Below are positions 9,263-18,203 of a stretch of 64,000 nt of DNA, piece by piece. The position numbers and the translations under genes were made by a program. This DNA comes from Paenibacillus xylanexedens (GTDB taxonomy: Bacteria; Bacillota; Bacilli; Paenibacillales; Paenibacillaceae), in NCBI RefSeq assembly GCF_007680605.1, contig NZ_VEIO01000004.1, forward strand, positions 1 through 64,000. Reading direction: 5' to 3'. Positions within the stretch are counted from its first letter, which is position 1, and each line of letters begins with the position of its first letter. The notes under the pieces are model-generated. The model worked only from the letters and a program-made list of their open reading frames with translations, was not told the origin of the DNA and did not search any database.

Positions 9263-9976
9263 CTAGCTCAAATCTCTCAGGGCAAGCTTCTTCATCGTCA
9301 ATCGACCGAACCCCCATAACACTGCCAATCCCGCAACCAACGCAGTCCACATGATCGGGGAAATCATGCCCCATAATTTACTGTAGTGAATAACATACCA
9401 GAATCCGTAATTACCCGAGAGACGGATCAGAACAGATATCATAACGGCTATCGGCAAGAACATAAAACTGAGCAGCAAATATTTTTTACCACTAAAGAGA
9501 AACTCTCCATAAATGTACAATCCTGTAATCAGAAGCCCATATCCTGTACAACTTAGCGCAAAGGCCAGATACTCATCCCATGTGAAGCCTACCGTGTGCA
9601 ACCTGACAACATATAACGATCCGTAGAAAAAGAATCCATTGTACGCAAATGCAATCAGAGCTTGCTGTAGTCTTGACCACATTACCGTTTCATTCTGAAT
9701 CGGGAGCCTTCGGTAATAGGCCAGCATCTGTGTATAGGAATCCTCCTGTATGTAGCGGAAGGAACGTCTGCTGAAGAGAAACCCTTGAAACGGTAGCATG
9801 ATTAAGAAAAATGCATCTACCACCGGATTAATAAAATCACTCTGCTGCTGTCCAATCAATAACACTCCGCTCATGCTACCTGTGTATATCATGAACACGG
9901 CAGACCATAACCACTGGAGCTTATCCTTCCTATACTCGTTACGGGTCAGCCACCACGCTTGCTTCCATGCATCCAT
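9263..9976 (-). CDS. Predicted membrane protein, ABC permease-like, first gene of the GntR operon
   Basis: A protein of 237 residues with about six hydrophobic segments; not a standard permease by motif, but ABC exporters of this type have little sequence signature. I chose the ATG at 9976, where AAAGGCAGG precedes by a fitting distance, over the upstream ATG at 10021, which has no ribosome binding site and lies at the transcript start region. It is the first gene after the palindromic operator and is followed 84 bp later by the GntR gene. It is probably the membrane partner of the YtrB-like ATPase. Confidence 0.7.
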   Translation of the reverse strand: MDAWKQAWWLTRNEYRKDKLQWLWSAVFMIYTGSMSGVLLIGQQQSDFINPVVDAFFLIMLPFQGFLFSRRSFRYIQEDSYTQMLAYYRRLPIQNETVMWSRLQQALIAFAYNGFFFYGSLYVVRLHTVGFTWDEYLAFALSCTGYGLLITGLYIYGEFLFSGKKYLLLSFMFLPIAVMISVLIRLSGNYGFWYVIHYSKLWGMISPIMWTALVAGLAVLWGFGRLTMKKLALRDLS

Positions 9977-10055
9977 ATCTATGCCTGCCTTTCGACTGTC
10001 TTTCATCATTCTTGTTGTCATACTATACTGTATTCTTGCTGTGCTTAACTGTATC

Positions 10056-10081
10056 TACTGTGTATATCAATATACACAGTA
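10056..10081 (-). promoter_or_regulatory. GntR operator palindrome
   Basis: Perfect inverted repeat: arm TACTGTGTATAT (10056-10067), two central bases, and its exact complement (10070-10081). It overlaps the -10 box of the operon promoter and the start-site region, so a bound repressor would block transcription. The YtrA-type regulator in the operon is the natural binder (inference). Confidence 0.8.
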
Positions 10082-10107
10082 TACAGACCTATCGCATGTC
10101 CCGTCAA
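10078..10107 (-). promoter_or_regulatory. Promoter of the GntR/ABC operon
   Basis: Read on the minus strand: TTGACG (10107-10102), 18 bp, TATACT (10083-10078). The expected start is near 10070, inside the palindrome. Confidence 0.75.
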
Positions 10108-10203
10108 CCCCTTTTTTCCTGAATCAGGAAAGCAGGATAGGAAAAGAATCCATTCTGCGATAAAATAAACACAGCAATTTTAGCCGAGAGGAATGATCAC
10201 CCT

Positions 10204-10563
10204 ATGGGATGGCTTATTGAACCTATACTTGTTTTTGGTTTTATCCTTGCGATGATCTGGCTCATCATTCGAAGTGAGCCAGATCGGGTTAAGAGCAAAA
10301 GTGACAGCAAAAGGCATTCCAGACAGTCCAGACAGCATCATCATTCGTCTGGCTCGGCTACGTCTTCTTCTATGATGACCTCTGACTTTTCGACAGACTC
10401 TCATCCCAGGCCCACTCACGACCACCGACTCCATCACGATCACAAACTTCACGATACGGATTCTTCTTCGGGCTCTCATCATCATTCGAGCAGTGATCAC
10501 GGAAGCAGTGACAGCGGTGGGGATAGTGGCGGAGGTGGAGATAGCGGTGGCGGCGGAGACTAA
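10204..10563 (+). CDS. Membrane-anchored His/Ser/Gly-rich protein
   Basis: A protein of 119 residues. One N-terminal helix (residues ~4-22, LIEPILVFGFILAMIWLII) is followed by a hydrophilic tail with many His and Ser (~45-95), ending in repeated GGDSGGGGD. AGAGG lies 11 nt before the ATG. The tail could bind metal ions or simply be a flexible linker; neither is shown. The strong hairpin after it acts as its terminator. I do not recognise a named family. Confidence 0.7.
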   Translation: MGWLIEPILVFGFILAMIWLIIRSEPDRVKSKSDSKRHSRQSRQHHHSSGSATSSSMMTSDFSTDSHPRPTHDHRLHHDHKLHDTDSSSGSHHHSSSDHGSSDSGGDSGGGGDSGGGGD

Positions 10564-10587
10564 CAATACCTGCTCTACCTTATTAAA

Positions 10588-10645
10588 AAAAAGAGCTGTA
10601 CCCCACACTGTGAGTCAATCACAGAAGGGCACAGCTCTTTATCTT
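10588..10645. terminator. Bidirectional terminator
   Basis: AAAGAGCTGT (10590-10599) pairs with ACAGCTCTTT (10631-10640), and CTGTGA/TCACAG forms an inner stem. It sits between the converging His-rich and crystallin-type genes. A run of A precedes it (T on minus), and TTTATCTTTTTC follows it. Confidence 0.85.
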
Positions 10646-10703
10646 TTTCTTTTTCTTTATCTTTTTCTTTTCCGGTCACCTGATAGCAGAAGAGGCTCAT
10701 GTC

Positions 10704-11075
10704 TTACACGAGGTTGTAGCCTGTTGGCAAGCTGCGGTTTCTACGGATGGCGCGAATCTCAGCCAGAGTGAGACGTTGATTGGTGGAGATCAACGACTCT
10801 ACATCTTCGCCGCGGATCAAGTCATCCAAATCTCTCAGATTGGTGTTTCCGCGATAGACACGGAAGCCTCCCTGGAAGTTTGGCCGTGTAAACAGCACAA
10901 GCGTTGCATTCGAACTCGTTGAAAAGAAGCGCAGGCTCTCAACCCCGTCCAAAATATTGTCCAGGTTGCGAAGTCCAGTATTACCACGATAAATACGGCT
11001 TCTTCCTCTGTAGTTCTCTTCGGAATACACGGTAAGACGAGGATACGTCTGACTGATGCTGACTGTTTTTTTCAT
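10704..11075 (-). CDS. Beta/gamma-crystallin-fold protein
   Basis: A protein of 123 residues holding two beta/gamma-crystallin motifs in tandem: LTVYSEENYRGRSRIYRGNT with LRNLDNILDGVESLRF, then LVLFTRPNFQGGFRVYRGNT with LRDLDDLIRGEDVESLI. Such domains often bind Ca2+ through (D/N)x-S/T-S motifs; here the segments GVESLRF and DVESLIS give the S-x-S positions only in part, so Ca2+ binding is uncertain. The chosen ATG at 11075 has a GAGGGGGG ribosome binding site. No signal peptide is seen, so the protein is probably cytosolic or spore-associated. Confidence 0.8.
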   Translation of the reverse strand: MKKTVSISQTYPRLTVYSEENYRGRSRIYRGNTGLRNLDNILDGVESLRFFSTSSNATLVLFTRPNFQGGFRVYRGNTNLRDLDDLIRGEDVESLISTNQRLTLAEIRAIRRNRSLPTGYNLV

Positions 11076-11154
11076 TTGGTTCCCCCCTCTCAAACTCATT
11101 CTATGAATGAATAAGAGAGATGGCATGGACTAATCATCTGCGAGATTCATCCAT

Positions 11155-11619
11155 TTAAGTGCCGAGGATAACTTCCCATACCGGACTTGTGTGTCCCCCA
11201 GGATAGAGCAGATATAACAACACATATACCACCGTACCTGTCAGTGCAGAGCCAAACCAGATGATGGAGGTAAATTTCCCCCAGCGGCGATGTTTTCCAA
11301 AATTCTTTTTGAAGCCAAGTACCAGTGTCGAGATACCAAATACAGCGGCAACGGTAGCCAGAATAATATGAAAGATCAGAAAGATGCGGTAAAAGATCTC
11401 CATATCCGGGTCTCCGCCCCAAGCCGTGTTGCCTACAAATACGGTGCGGGACATGTAGATTACAAAAAAGATCAGAGCCGCGATCGCTCCCGCTACCATG
11501 GCAGACTGGTGTGCCTCACGTTTGCCGCGAATAATTAAAGCCCAGCCAATCGCCACAAGTATCGCACTAAGCACAATGAACGAAGTACTGATTGTAGGTA
11601 GCCAAAAATACATATCCAT
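11155..11619 (-). CDS. DUF420 membrane protein (YozB/CtaM-like), oxidase-associated
   Basis: A protein of 154 residues with four hydrophobic helices and the DUF420 pattern, including FHIILATVAAVFGISTLVLGF and HRRWGKFTSIIWFGSALTG. Conserved His residues suggest a heme or copper role. DUF420 proteins (CtaM) are needed for maturation of heme-copper oxidases in some Bacillota. It is the last gene of the cta cluster, 32 bp after ctaG. Confidence 0.85.
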   Translation of the reverse strand: MDMYFWLPTISTSFIVLSAILVAIGWALIIRGKREAHQSAMVAGAIAALIFFVIYMSRTVFVGNTAWGGDPDMEIFYRIFLIFHIILATVAAVFGISTLVLGFKKNFGKHRRWGKFTSIIWFGSALTGTVVYVLLYLLYPGGHTSPVWEVILGT

Positions 11620-11651
11620 CGTGTGTTCCCCCTTTTGTCGTCACATTACAC

Positions 11652-12584
11652 TCACGATTTGGCGGCCGGATTGAGCGGCCCCTGCTCCTTACCACCACCA
11701 GCAGGCGAGAGATCATCATCCTCTTCCTGCCTCTCTTTCCGGTACCATTGAGAAAACACATAGGCCAGCATGGAGACAAAGATGCCCTCCTGAATAAATT
11801 TCATGAGAATACCACCCACCTGCTGATCCTCCTTCGTAGAAGACAGGACATTAAAGAACGCCGGCCCTCCGAATGAACGAAGAATTGCCGAGGAGTCGCC
11901 AGATACGCAATACCTCATCGCTTCAGCCCATATGGCCGGGTTGCTATACGTCTGATACAGCGGTTCGGAAGCAAAAATAATTAATCCACATGCAGGCGTT
12001 AACAGCACCATGTTCAAAAAGATAAATCCAACCTTTGACAAGCCTGAAGCTTGTCTACCCTCTGGCAGAGGGTTAAGTAAAGTCCACCACATCAGCATGG
12101 ATGTGATAAAAAGTACGATATAATACAACCGGTGAACGGTAAAATTCAACATGACATAATCATGCACAACGGGCAGATGATACAAGGAAAACAGTCCGTT
12201 GAACAACACCGCCGCTACAATGGGATGCGCCAGGAAGGAAAGCTGGCGGTTAGGCAACCAGCGCACAATACCGCGCCATACCCAAGTCGGCAAACCTTTC
12301 ATCATCAATGGCGGAGCAACAAGATAGGATAATGCCATGCTCACCATGTGGAAGCTGAACATCACATGACCCAGTAGATTGAAGGGTCCCGCTTGTGCCA
12401 GATATAGAGCGAATAGACCTGCGAGAAACATGACCTTCTGTCCGGTAGTTGCCGGCTCTGCACCCCGTACTTTCTCGCTGAACGGACCCACTAATACGAG
12501 ATAGGCTGCCGCAATAATCAAAAATAAAGCAAGAATAAGCGGACTCCATAAGTCGTCAAAACTAAAATATTGCAACCCGAGCAT
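11652..12584 (-). CDS. ctaG: Cytochrome c oxidase assembly factor CtaG
   Basis: A protein of 310 residues with about seven helices, matching the caa3-type CtaG family. Features include NLLGHVMFSFHMVSMALSYLVAPPLMMKG and HPIVAAVLFNGLFSLYHLPVVHDY, which hold the conserved His residues. It is required for assembly of the caa3 oxidase, probably for copper insertion. I chose the ATG at 12584 because GGGGAGG lies 8 nt upstream. A hairpin between ctaF and ctaG may lower its expression relative to the structural subunits. The C-terminus carries a hydrophilic tail. Confidence 0.92.
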   Translation of the reverse strand: MLGLQYFSFDDLWSPLILALFLIIAAAYLVLVGPFSEKVRGAEPATTGQKVMFLAGLFALYLAQAGPFNLLGHVMFSFHMVSMALSYLVAPPLMMKGLPTWVWRGIVRWLPNRQLSFLAHPIVAAVLFNGLFSLYHLPVVHDYVMLNFTVHRLYYIVLFITSMLMWWTLLNPLPEGRQASGLSKVGFIFLNMVLLTPACGLIIFASEPLYQTYSNPAIWAEAMRYCVSGDSSAILRSFGGPAFFNVLSSTKEDQQVGGILMKFIQEGIFVSMLAYVFSQWYRKERQEEDDDLSPAGGGKEQGPLNPAAKS

Positions 12585-12716
12585 ACGGGAAACCTCCCCG
12601 TGACCTGTTTTGGTGAACATTTATTTCACTTACCACGATTTCATACTTTCTTGATGAATCCTGGAACGATCCAGAGATTGTTAAACCTCCATCATTCATC
12701 ATTCACTCGTATAAAA

Positions 12717-12750
12717 GGGGAAAAGACGGCGGCAATACGCCGCCGCCATC
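12717..12750 (-). terminator. Hairpin between ctaF and ctaG
   Basis: On the minus strand a GC-rich stem (GGCGGC with GCCGCC, 12726-12748) is followed by TCTTTT, a few bases after the ctaF stop. It probably acts as a partial terminator within the cta cluster. Confidence 0.6.
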
Positions 12751-12754
12751 TCTC

Positions 12755-13075
12755 TTACCACCACACCCAGAAGAGGGCCATAATAATACATGTAAAGGCT
12801 ACGAAAAATCCAAAGGCCATAAATAGTATTGGCATCAAGTGGCCTTTGTCCTTCAAGTGCATCCAGTAACCAAGCTGTACAAATACCTGCAGAATGGCCA
12901 TGACAACCATAATAATAATGGTGAAGGTTGTGTTAACCCCTCCGGCGGCGGCGGCGGCAAAGGCAATCAACGTGAGTATAATGGAGAAAATAAACACGAC
13001 GACATGCTTCGAAGGCCCTTCCGCACGGTGACGGTGCTTCACCGGCTGTTGATCACTTTGATCCTGAGCGGACAT
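12755..13075 (-). CDS. ctaF: Cytochrome c oxidase subunit IV (caa3)
   Basis: A protein of 106 residues with three helices after a charged N-terminus. GPSKHVVVFIFSIILTLIAF and QVFVQLGYWMHLKDKGH match the CtaF/QoxD-type subunit IV family. The start is 3 bp after the ctaE stop, so the genes are coupled. It is a small structural subunit of the caa3 oxidase in the cytoplasmic membrane. Confidence 0.92.
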   Translation of the reverse strand: MSAQDQSDQQPVKHRHRAEGPSKHVVVFIFSIILTLIAFAAAAAGGVNTTFTIIIMVVMAILQVFVQLGYWMHLKDKGHLMPILFMAFGFFVAFTCIIMALFWVWW

Positions 13076-13078
13076 GTG

Positions 13079-13705
13079 TTACCCCACCTTTCCGAGCAGG
13101 TACACGACCGTAAAGATGAACACCCACACAACGTCGATGAAGTGCCAGTACATGGCTGAGACATAGACTTTCGGTGCGGTTACGACCGTTAATCCTTTTT
13201 TGAACAGTTGCCCGATAATGATTCCGATCCATACAATACCGAACGCTACGTGGGCTCCGTGGAACCCGACCAACGTGTAGAATGCCGAACTGAAGGCACT
13301 CGTGGTCATGCCGAACTCTTTATGTTTCACGTACTCGTAGAACTCGTAAATCTCCAGACCAAGGAATCCCAGGCCTAGAACAACCGTGATCCCCAGCCAC
13401 CAAGCCAGTGAATTTCGGTTCCCCTTGTGCATCGCCTGAATGGCGAATACACTCGTCAAGCTGCTGACCAAGAGGATGAACGTTGCTGCTGCCACAAGCG
13501 GCAGATGAAACAGTTCATTCGCTGTAGGTCCATCATTGGTCTGCCCGCGGAGTGCCAGGAAGGTCGCGAAGAGTGTACCAAACAGCACCGTCTCACCGCC
13601 AAGGAACAGCCAGAAGCCAATCAGCTTGTTGCGTCCTTCCAGCGTTGCCTTCTCTGGTTCATGCGGCAGTTTGCCGTTTACCGGCTCGGCATGTGAGGTT
13701 GTCAT
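13079..13705 (-). CDS. ctaE: Cytochrome c oxidase subunit III
   Basis: A protein of 208 residues with five helices, typical for bacterial CtaE. Conserved segments are KLIGFWLFLGGETVLFGTLFATFLALRG and LVGFHGAHVAFGIVWI, and YWHFIDVVWVFIF near the C-terminus. It overlaps the end of ctaD by 4 bp. Confidence 0.95.
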   Translation of the reverse strand: MTTSHAEPVNGKLPHEPEKATLEGRNKLIGFWLFLGGETVLFGTLFATFLALRGQTNDGPTANELFHLPLVAAATFILLVSSLTSVFAIQAMHKGNRNSLAWWLGITVVLGLGFLGLEIYEFYEYVKHKEFGMTTSAFSSAFYTLVGFHGAHVAFGIVWIGIIIGQLFKKGLTVVTAPKVYVSAMYWHFIDVVWVFIFTVVYLLGKVG

Positions 13706-15591
13706 GTTCTCGCCCCCTTCTCGTCCTGATCCTCGGGTTCAATGTGCCAGCCGTGATCGTCATATAATGAGCGCAGTGCCATCGCACCAAATGTAATGAG
13801 AAGACCGATAATAAGCACAATATAATTATTGAAGATGATATTCATGAATTCCAATTCGAATGTGTCTTTACTGAACATCAGTCCAAGGCCGGCGATAAAA
13901 ATACCTACCGACATCACAAACGGCAACGGTGTAGCAGATGGCATATGAATGGAACCTACCGGCTCCGCCGGAGTCATCTCCTTGTTGCCTGCCATCTTCT
14001 CTTTCCAATATGCATCGATACCACGTACCAGTGGTGTTTGTTTGAAGTTGTACTCTGGCGGCGGCGATGGAATCGTCCACTCCAGTGTACGACCATCTTC
14101 CCACGGATCGTTTGGTGCATCGATTGGTTTCTTCGTCGTGATGACGATGTTCACCAGGAATATAATGACCCCTACGCCCATGAGGAATGCCCCGATGGAG
14201 CTAACCAGGTTAAGCAGGTCAAAATCCTGATTCGGCAAGTATGTAACAATCCGGCGTTGCATCCCCATCAGACCGAGGAAATGCTGTACGAAGAAGGTCA
14301 ACTGGAACCCGATCATAAATGTCCAGAATGTCCACTTCCCGAGTGACTCACTTAGAATACGACCAAACATCTTCGGCCACCAGTAATGAAGTCCGGAGAA
14401 TAATCCGAGAACCAGTCCGCCCACAATAACATAGTGGAAGTGAGCTACGACAAAGTACGTGTCATGGAACTGGAAGTCTGCCGGGGCAGAAGCCAGCATG
14501 ACACCGGTAACCCCACCCATAACGAAGGTTGGTACAAATCCGACAGCAAAGAGATTGGCCGCCGTAAAGCGAATCTGTCCACCCCACATCGTAAAGAGCC
14601 AGTTGAAGATTTTGATCCCTGTCGGTACAGCAATCAGCATCGTTGAGATCGAGAATAACGCGTTAGCCACGTTACCCAGACCTGTCGTAAACATGTGATG
14701 CGCCCATACCATGAAGCCCAGGAAGGCAATCAGAATGGTTGCAAATACCATAGAGCTATATCCAAACAACCGCTTACGCGAGAAGGTTGGAATAACCTCC
14801 GAGATAATGCCGAATGCCGGCAAGATCAGGATGTAAACTTCCGGGTGTCCGAAAATCCAGAAGATATGTTGCCAGAGCACGGGGTTACCGCCACCTGCAA
14901 CATCGAAGAAATTCGCACCGAGAATACGGTCAAACGTCAATAATACAAGGCCTACCGTGATGGCAGGAAAAGCAAACAGGATAATTGCTGATGTAATAAA
15001 CGTGGTCCAGGTAAACATCGGCATCCGCATATAGGACATGCCTGGCGCACGCATGGTGATAATGGTAGCCAGGAAGTTAATCCCCCCGATAAGTGTACCC
15101 AGACCGGCGATCTGAAGACCGATCGTATAGAAGTCTACACCGTGTGTTCCGCTATACTCCGAACCGGAGAGAGGTGTATATGATGTCCAGCCTGCATCCG
15201 GCGCGCCTCCCATCACCCAGCTCAGATTGAGCAACAAACCACCGAACAAAAATGTCCAGAAGCCTAGAGCGTTAACAAAAGGGAACGCTACGTCACGTGC
15301 CCCGATCTGCAAAGGGACTACCGCATTCATAATGGCAAAAATAATCGGCATGACGCCAAGGAAAATCATCGTAGTTCCATGCATCGTAATCAATTCATTA
15401 AACACTTGCGCCGATACAAAATCGTTCATCGGCTTCATCAATTGAATCCGGATCAAAATGGCTTCTATACCGCCAATGCCGAAGAAAAGTCCGCCTGCAA
15501 TCAAGTAAAGAACGGCGATTTTTTTGTGATCGACGGTGGTGATCCAGTCCATCAAGCCCTTGTACCGCTTGACGCTATGCGCATGAGCCAA
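13702..15591 (-). CDS. ctaD: Cytochrome c oxidase subunit I
   Basis: A protein of 629 residues, about the size of Bacillus CtaD. It carries the heme-copper oxidase core: low-spin heme ligand in ELITMHGTTMIF, the HPEVYILILPAFG segment with the cross-linked His-Tyr of the CuB site, HHMF with two CuB ligands, and HFHYVIVGG with the heme ligands. It transfers electrons to O2 and pumps protons. It lies between ctaC (32 bp upstream) and ctaE (4-bp overlap). The C-terminal ~150 residues hold the extra helices typical of the Bacillota caa3 enzyme. Confidence 0.97.
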   Translation of the reverse strand: MAHAHSVKRYKGLMDWITTVDHKKIAVLYLIAGGLFFGIGGIEAILIRIQLMKPMNDFVSAQVFNELITMHGTTMIFLGVMPIIFAIMNAVVPLQIGARDVAFPFVNALGFWTFLFGGLLLNLSWVMGGAPDAGWTSYTPLSGSEYSGTHGVDFYTIGLQIAGLGTLIGGINFLATIITMRAPGMSYMRMPMFTWTTFITSAIILFAFPAITVGLVLLTFDRILGANFFDVAGGGNPVLWQHIFWIFGHPEVYILILPAFGIISEVIPTFSRKRLFGYSSMVFATILIAFLGFMVWAHHMFTTGLGNVANALFSISTMLIAVPTGIKIFNWLFTMWGGQIRFTAANLFAVGFVPTFVMGGVTGVMLASAPADFQFHDTYFVVAHFHYVIVGGLVLGLFSGLHYWWPKMFGRILSESLGKWTFWTFMIGFQLTFFVQHFLGLMGMQRRIVTYLPNQDFDLLNLVSSIGAFLMGVGVIIFLVNIVITTKKPIDAPNDPWEDGRTLEWTIPSPPPEYNFKQTPLVRGIDAYWKEKMAGNKEMTPAEPVGSIHMPSATPLPFVMSVGIFIAGLGLMFSKDTFELEFMNIIFNNYIVLIIGLLITFGAMALRSLYDDHGWHIEPEDQDEKGART

Positions 15592-15623
15592 GGTTGTGTA
15601 CCCCCTTCTTCATCCTTGCTGTT

Positions 15624-16676
15624 CTATTCGTAGTCCAATTTGTAATTGGCCAAATATTCGGCAATTCCGTCGATTTCTTCATCCGTCAGTCCCAGACTCT
15701 TCGGACTTGGCATCGTATTGCCCGGCTTCACAGCTTGTGGATCATGAAGCCACTCTTTCATGTTATCCAGTACCGGTTTACCTTCTTCCTGACCTTCCCG
15801 CTGATTCAGCAAAATACCTGCAACGGATTCCTTACCTCCGATACCTGTAAGGTTCGGTGCAACAGGTCCGCCCTGATCGCCAACAGCGTGGCAAGACAGG
15901 CAGTTCGTTTTGAATTTCTCAGCAAGCTGTGTGTCCTCAGGAAGAACAGCTGGCGCTTTCATCGCGTTAACCCAGCGGTCAAAGGACTCCTGGCTAACAG
16001 CCTTAACTTTGAATTCCATGAAAGCATGAGATCTACCGCATAACTCGGCACATTTACCACGGTAAACGCCTTCATTTGGAGCAGAGAAGCTGAATTTGTT
16101 CAGTGTTCCATCCGGGTTTGTGTCCATTTTGCCCGCAAGTGACGGCACCCAGAAGGAATGAAGCACGTCCGCGGTTTTCAATTCGAATGCAATTTTCTTT
16201 CCGGTCGGGATGATGAGGTCTTGAGCGGTGGTTATGTCATACTGAGGATAAGTGAATTCCCACCAATACTGATGTGAGGTTACCTGGACCTTAACTGCGT
16301 TTTTGTCATTCGTCAGATCTTCACCATGGGCAAAAATCGTCTGCACTGTTGGTACAGCCAAAATAATGACCAGCAGAAGTGGAATGGCTGTCCATATTAC
16401 TTCCAGCTTGAAGTTTCCTTCAACCTGCTCAGGCATTTCGGTCTGCCCTGCTCGTCTGCGAAACCTGATCAGGACATAGGCAGCAATCGCAAATACAATG
16501 ATGAGCACCACGATCATAATCGCAATAGACAGCTTCATCAGATCTAATTGGTCTTGTGCCACAGGACCCTGAGGTTTCATTGCCGACAAGTCTTCCCGCC
16601 CGCATGCGGATAGCAGCAAAGAGAACACCGCCAGCAAGGGGAGAATTCGCTTTGCAACCTGCCACTGTTTCATCAT
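15624..16676 (-). CDS. ctaC: Cytochrome c oxidase subunit II with fused cytochrome c (caa3)
   Basis: A protein of 350 residues. Lipoprotein signal LLLSACG with the lipidated Cys at 25; two helices (~45-70, ~87-110); the CuA domain with CAELCGRSHAFM; then a C-terminal cytochrome c with CLSCH heme attachment and a Met ligand near NTMPSP. It takes electrons from the quinol:cytochrome c branch. The ATG at 16676 (first of ATGATG) has GGGG upstream and starts just before the lipoprotein signal; the open frame to 16853 is leader. First gene of the cta operon. ctaA and ctaB are not in the window. Confidence 0.95.
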   Translation of the reverse strand: MMKQWQVAKRILPLLAVFSLLLSACGREDLSAMKPQGPVAQDQLDLMKLSIAIMIVVLIIVFAIAAYVLIRFRRRAGQTEMPEQVEGNFKLEVIWTAIPLLLVIILAVPTVQTIFAHGEDLTNDKNAVKVQVTSHQYWWEFTYPQYDITTAQDLIIPTGKKIAFELKTADVLHSFWVPSLAGKMDTNPDGTLNKFSFSAPNEGVYRGKCAELCGRSHAFMEFKVKAVSQESFDRWVNAMKAPAVLPEDTQLAEKFKTNCLSCHAVGDQGGPVAPNLTGIGGKESVAGILLNQREGQEEGKPVLDNMKEWLHDPQAVKPGNTMPSPKSLGLTDEEIDGIAEYLANYKLDYE

Positions 16677-16882
16677 TGATCTACCCCACTTTTTTACGTT
16701 TTCGTAGATTACGTTGTCGTCGGTACAAAGCCAACACATGTACGTTTCAGCACGATACACATAATCCTCTTCATCATATAGGATGCTTACAAAAATAACG
16801 CTTCCAGTACTCCCGTCATTTCCTGTCCAGGGCATGTCTGCGCATTCTTCCAATTCATTCTATATGCTTCAATCACTTATTA

Positions 16883-16911
16883 AATATAAGTTGAGGGTAT
16901 GATTTTGTCAA
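16883..16911 (-). promoter_or_regulatory. Promoter of the cta operon
   Basis: Read on the minus strand: TTGACA (16911-16906), exactly 17 bp, TATATT (16888-16883). The start would be near 16876, leaving a ~200-nt leader before ctaC. A weak cre-like sequence (TGGAAGCGTTAT) lies in the leader near 16800; CcpA control is known for B. subtilis ctaC but is only possible here. Confidence 0.8.
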
Positions 16912-17241
16912 TCTTTGGACACATGTTCACAAATTGTTCACTTTATGTATAAAACCGCATCACAACTTGGTTTGCAAACGATTTCACTTAAAAGTATTAC
17001 AATTAACCGCTGAAAAATTTTGCCAAATTTCGGTGATGATATCAGATTTCTTGGCGACTTTTATCACAATAAAAACATGCAATATTATGCAAAAAGATTT
17101 TTCGCCTTTTCAGGAAACGATTACCACACCAACTGGAAATGGACGATTCTGCCCCATGGACCTTCGAGTCGATATTTGCATGGAGCATTCACGCCAGCTT
17201 TACAGCATTACGATCATTCAATATAGATTGAAAATTTTCGT
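16912..17241. other. Intergenic between map-type gene and cta promoter
   Basis: No ORF with a ribosome binding site and no strong hairpin were found. AT-rich; it probably contains regulatory DNA upstream of the cta promoter. Confidence 0.4.
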
Positions 17242-17997
17242 TTAAGTTCCATCCGTTAGAATCAACGGCCCATCCTTGGTAATGGCTACGGTATGTTCAT
17301 ACTGCACGCCCCAGCTTTCATCCAGCGTTCGGACTGTCCAGCCATCCTCATCCCATACCACGGCCCCGGAGCTACCCTTCGTGAATATGGGTTCAATGGT
17401 TATGACCATGCCTTCGGCAAGCATCATTCCTGTTTTTCGTTTTCCATAAGGCAGTACATTCGGTGGCTCGTGGATATATTGCCCTATGCCGTGGCCGATA
17501 AGCGGTTTGACGATCCCGTATCGGTATAACCGTGCCGTTCGTTCAATCGCGCTCCCAATATCTCCAAGTGTATTGCCGGGAACGGCCTGTGCGATCGCCT
17601 TATATAGCGCTTTTTCCGTACGTTTCATAAGCCGGCGAATAGATCTGCTCGGTTCATCTATAGCATATGTCCAGGCCGAATCAGCAAGCCAGCCGTCTTT
17701 ATTCACTACCATATCAATCGTTACGACATCTCCACTTGCAAGTGCCTGGCTTCCGGGAAACCCGTGACAAACCACTTCATTGACGGAAGCACATGTAGCG
17801 TAAGGATACCCTTTATACCCTTTCTGCTCAGGTGTGGCTCCATGATCCGCGAGGAAAGCTTCGACAAGCTCGTTAATCTCCGCTGTTGTGGTACCCGGAA
17901 CCATGTACCGTTCAATATGTTGATGGCATGCCTTTAATATCCGTCCCGCTTCCCGCATGTAGCCAATCTCTTCTCTGGTTTTCAATATAGGATCCAC
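17242..17997 (-). CDS. map: Methionine aminopeptidase, type I
   Basis: A protein of 251 residues of the MetAP type I fold. Metal ligands are visible: DMVVNKDGWLADSAWT (first Asp in place), IGHGIGQYIHEPPNV (His), ITIEPIF (Glu) and EHTVAIT (Glu). The second ligand region reads DSAWT, where type I enzymes have D-x-A/T, so it is normal. It removes the initiator Met from new proteins. The start is GTG, with GGAAGG 10 nt upstream. The gene lies alone, not in the ribosomal secY-adk-map cluster, so it may be a second, paralogous MetAP. Confidence 0.9.
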   Translation of the reverse strand: MDPILKTREEIGYMREAGRILKACHQHIERYMVPGTTTAEINELVEAFLADHGATPEQKGYKGYPYATCASVNEVVCHGFPGSQALASGDVVTIDMVVNKDGWLADSAWTYAIDEPSRSIRRLMKRTEKALYKAIAQAVPGNTLGDIGSAIERTARLYRYGIVKPLIGHGIGQYIHEPPNVLPYGKRKTGMMLAEGMVITIEPIFTKGSSGAVVWDEDGWTVRTLDESWGVQYEHTVAITKDGPLILTDGT

Positions 17998-18120
17998 ATG
18001 CCTTCATCCTTCCTGCTGTAGGTATACTTCCATATATATGCGGGAAATTCAGAACAAAGCCCCTAAAGTGACACCAAAATCCAAGATAATATAGATACAT
18101 GCAAATTGACTCCACAAACG

Positions 18121-18162
18121 CAAAAAAAACCGTCTGCCGGAGCCAAGGCCCGAGAGACGGTT
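18121..18162 (-). terminator. Terminator of the small 62-residue gene
   Basis: AACCGTCT (18128-18135) pairs with AGACGGTT (18155-18162), and inner CCGG/GGCC-type pairs lengthen the stem. On the minus strand it is followed by TTTTTTTT. Confidence 0.85.
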
Positions 18163-18203
18163 CTATTCATATTGGAACAGTATAATCAGAAGTTGGTGTT
18201 GTT

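Noticed and set aside
10180..10608. Minus-strand frame opposite the His/Ser-rich gene
   Set aside because: Low-complexity shadow that ends inside the terminator; no ribosome binding site.
16677..16853. N-terminal extension of ctaC
   Set aside because: It precedes the lipoprotein signal and lies in the leader after the promoter; no start signal.
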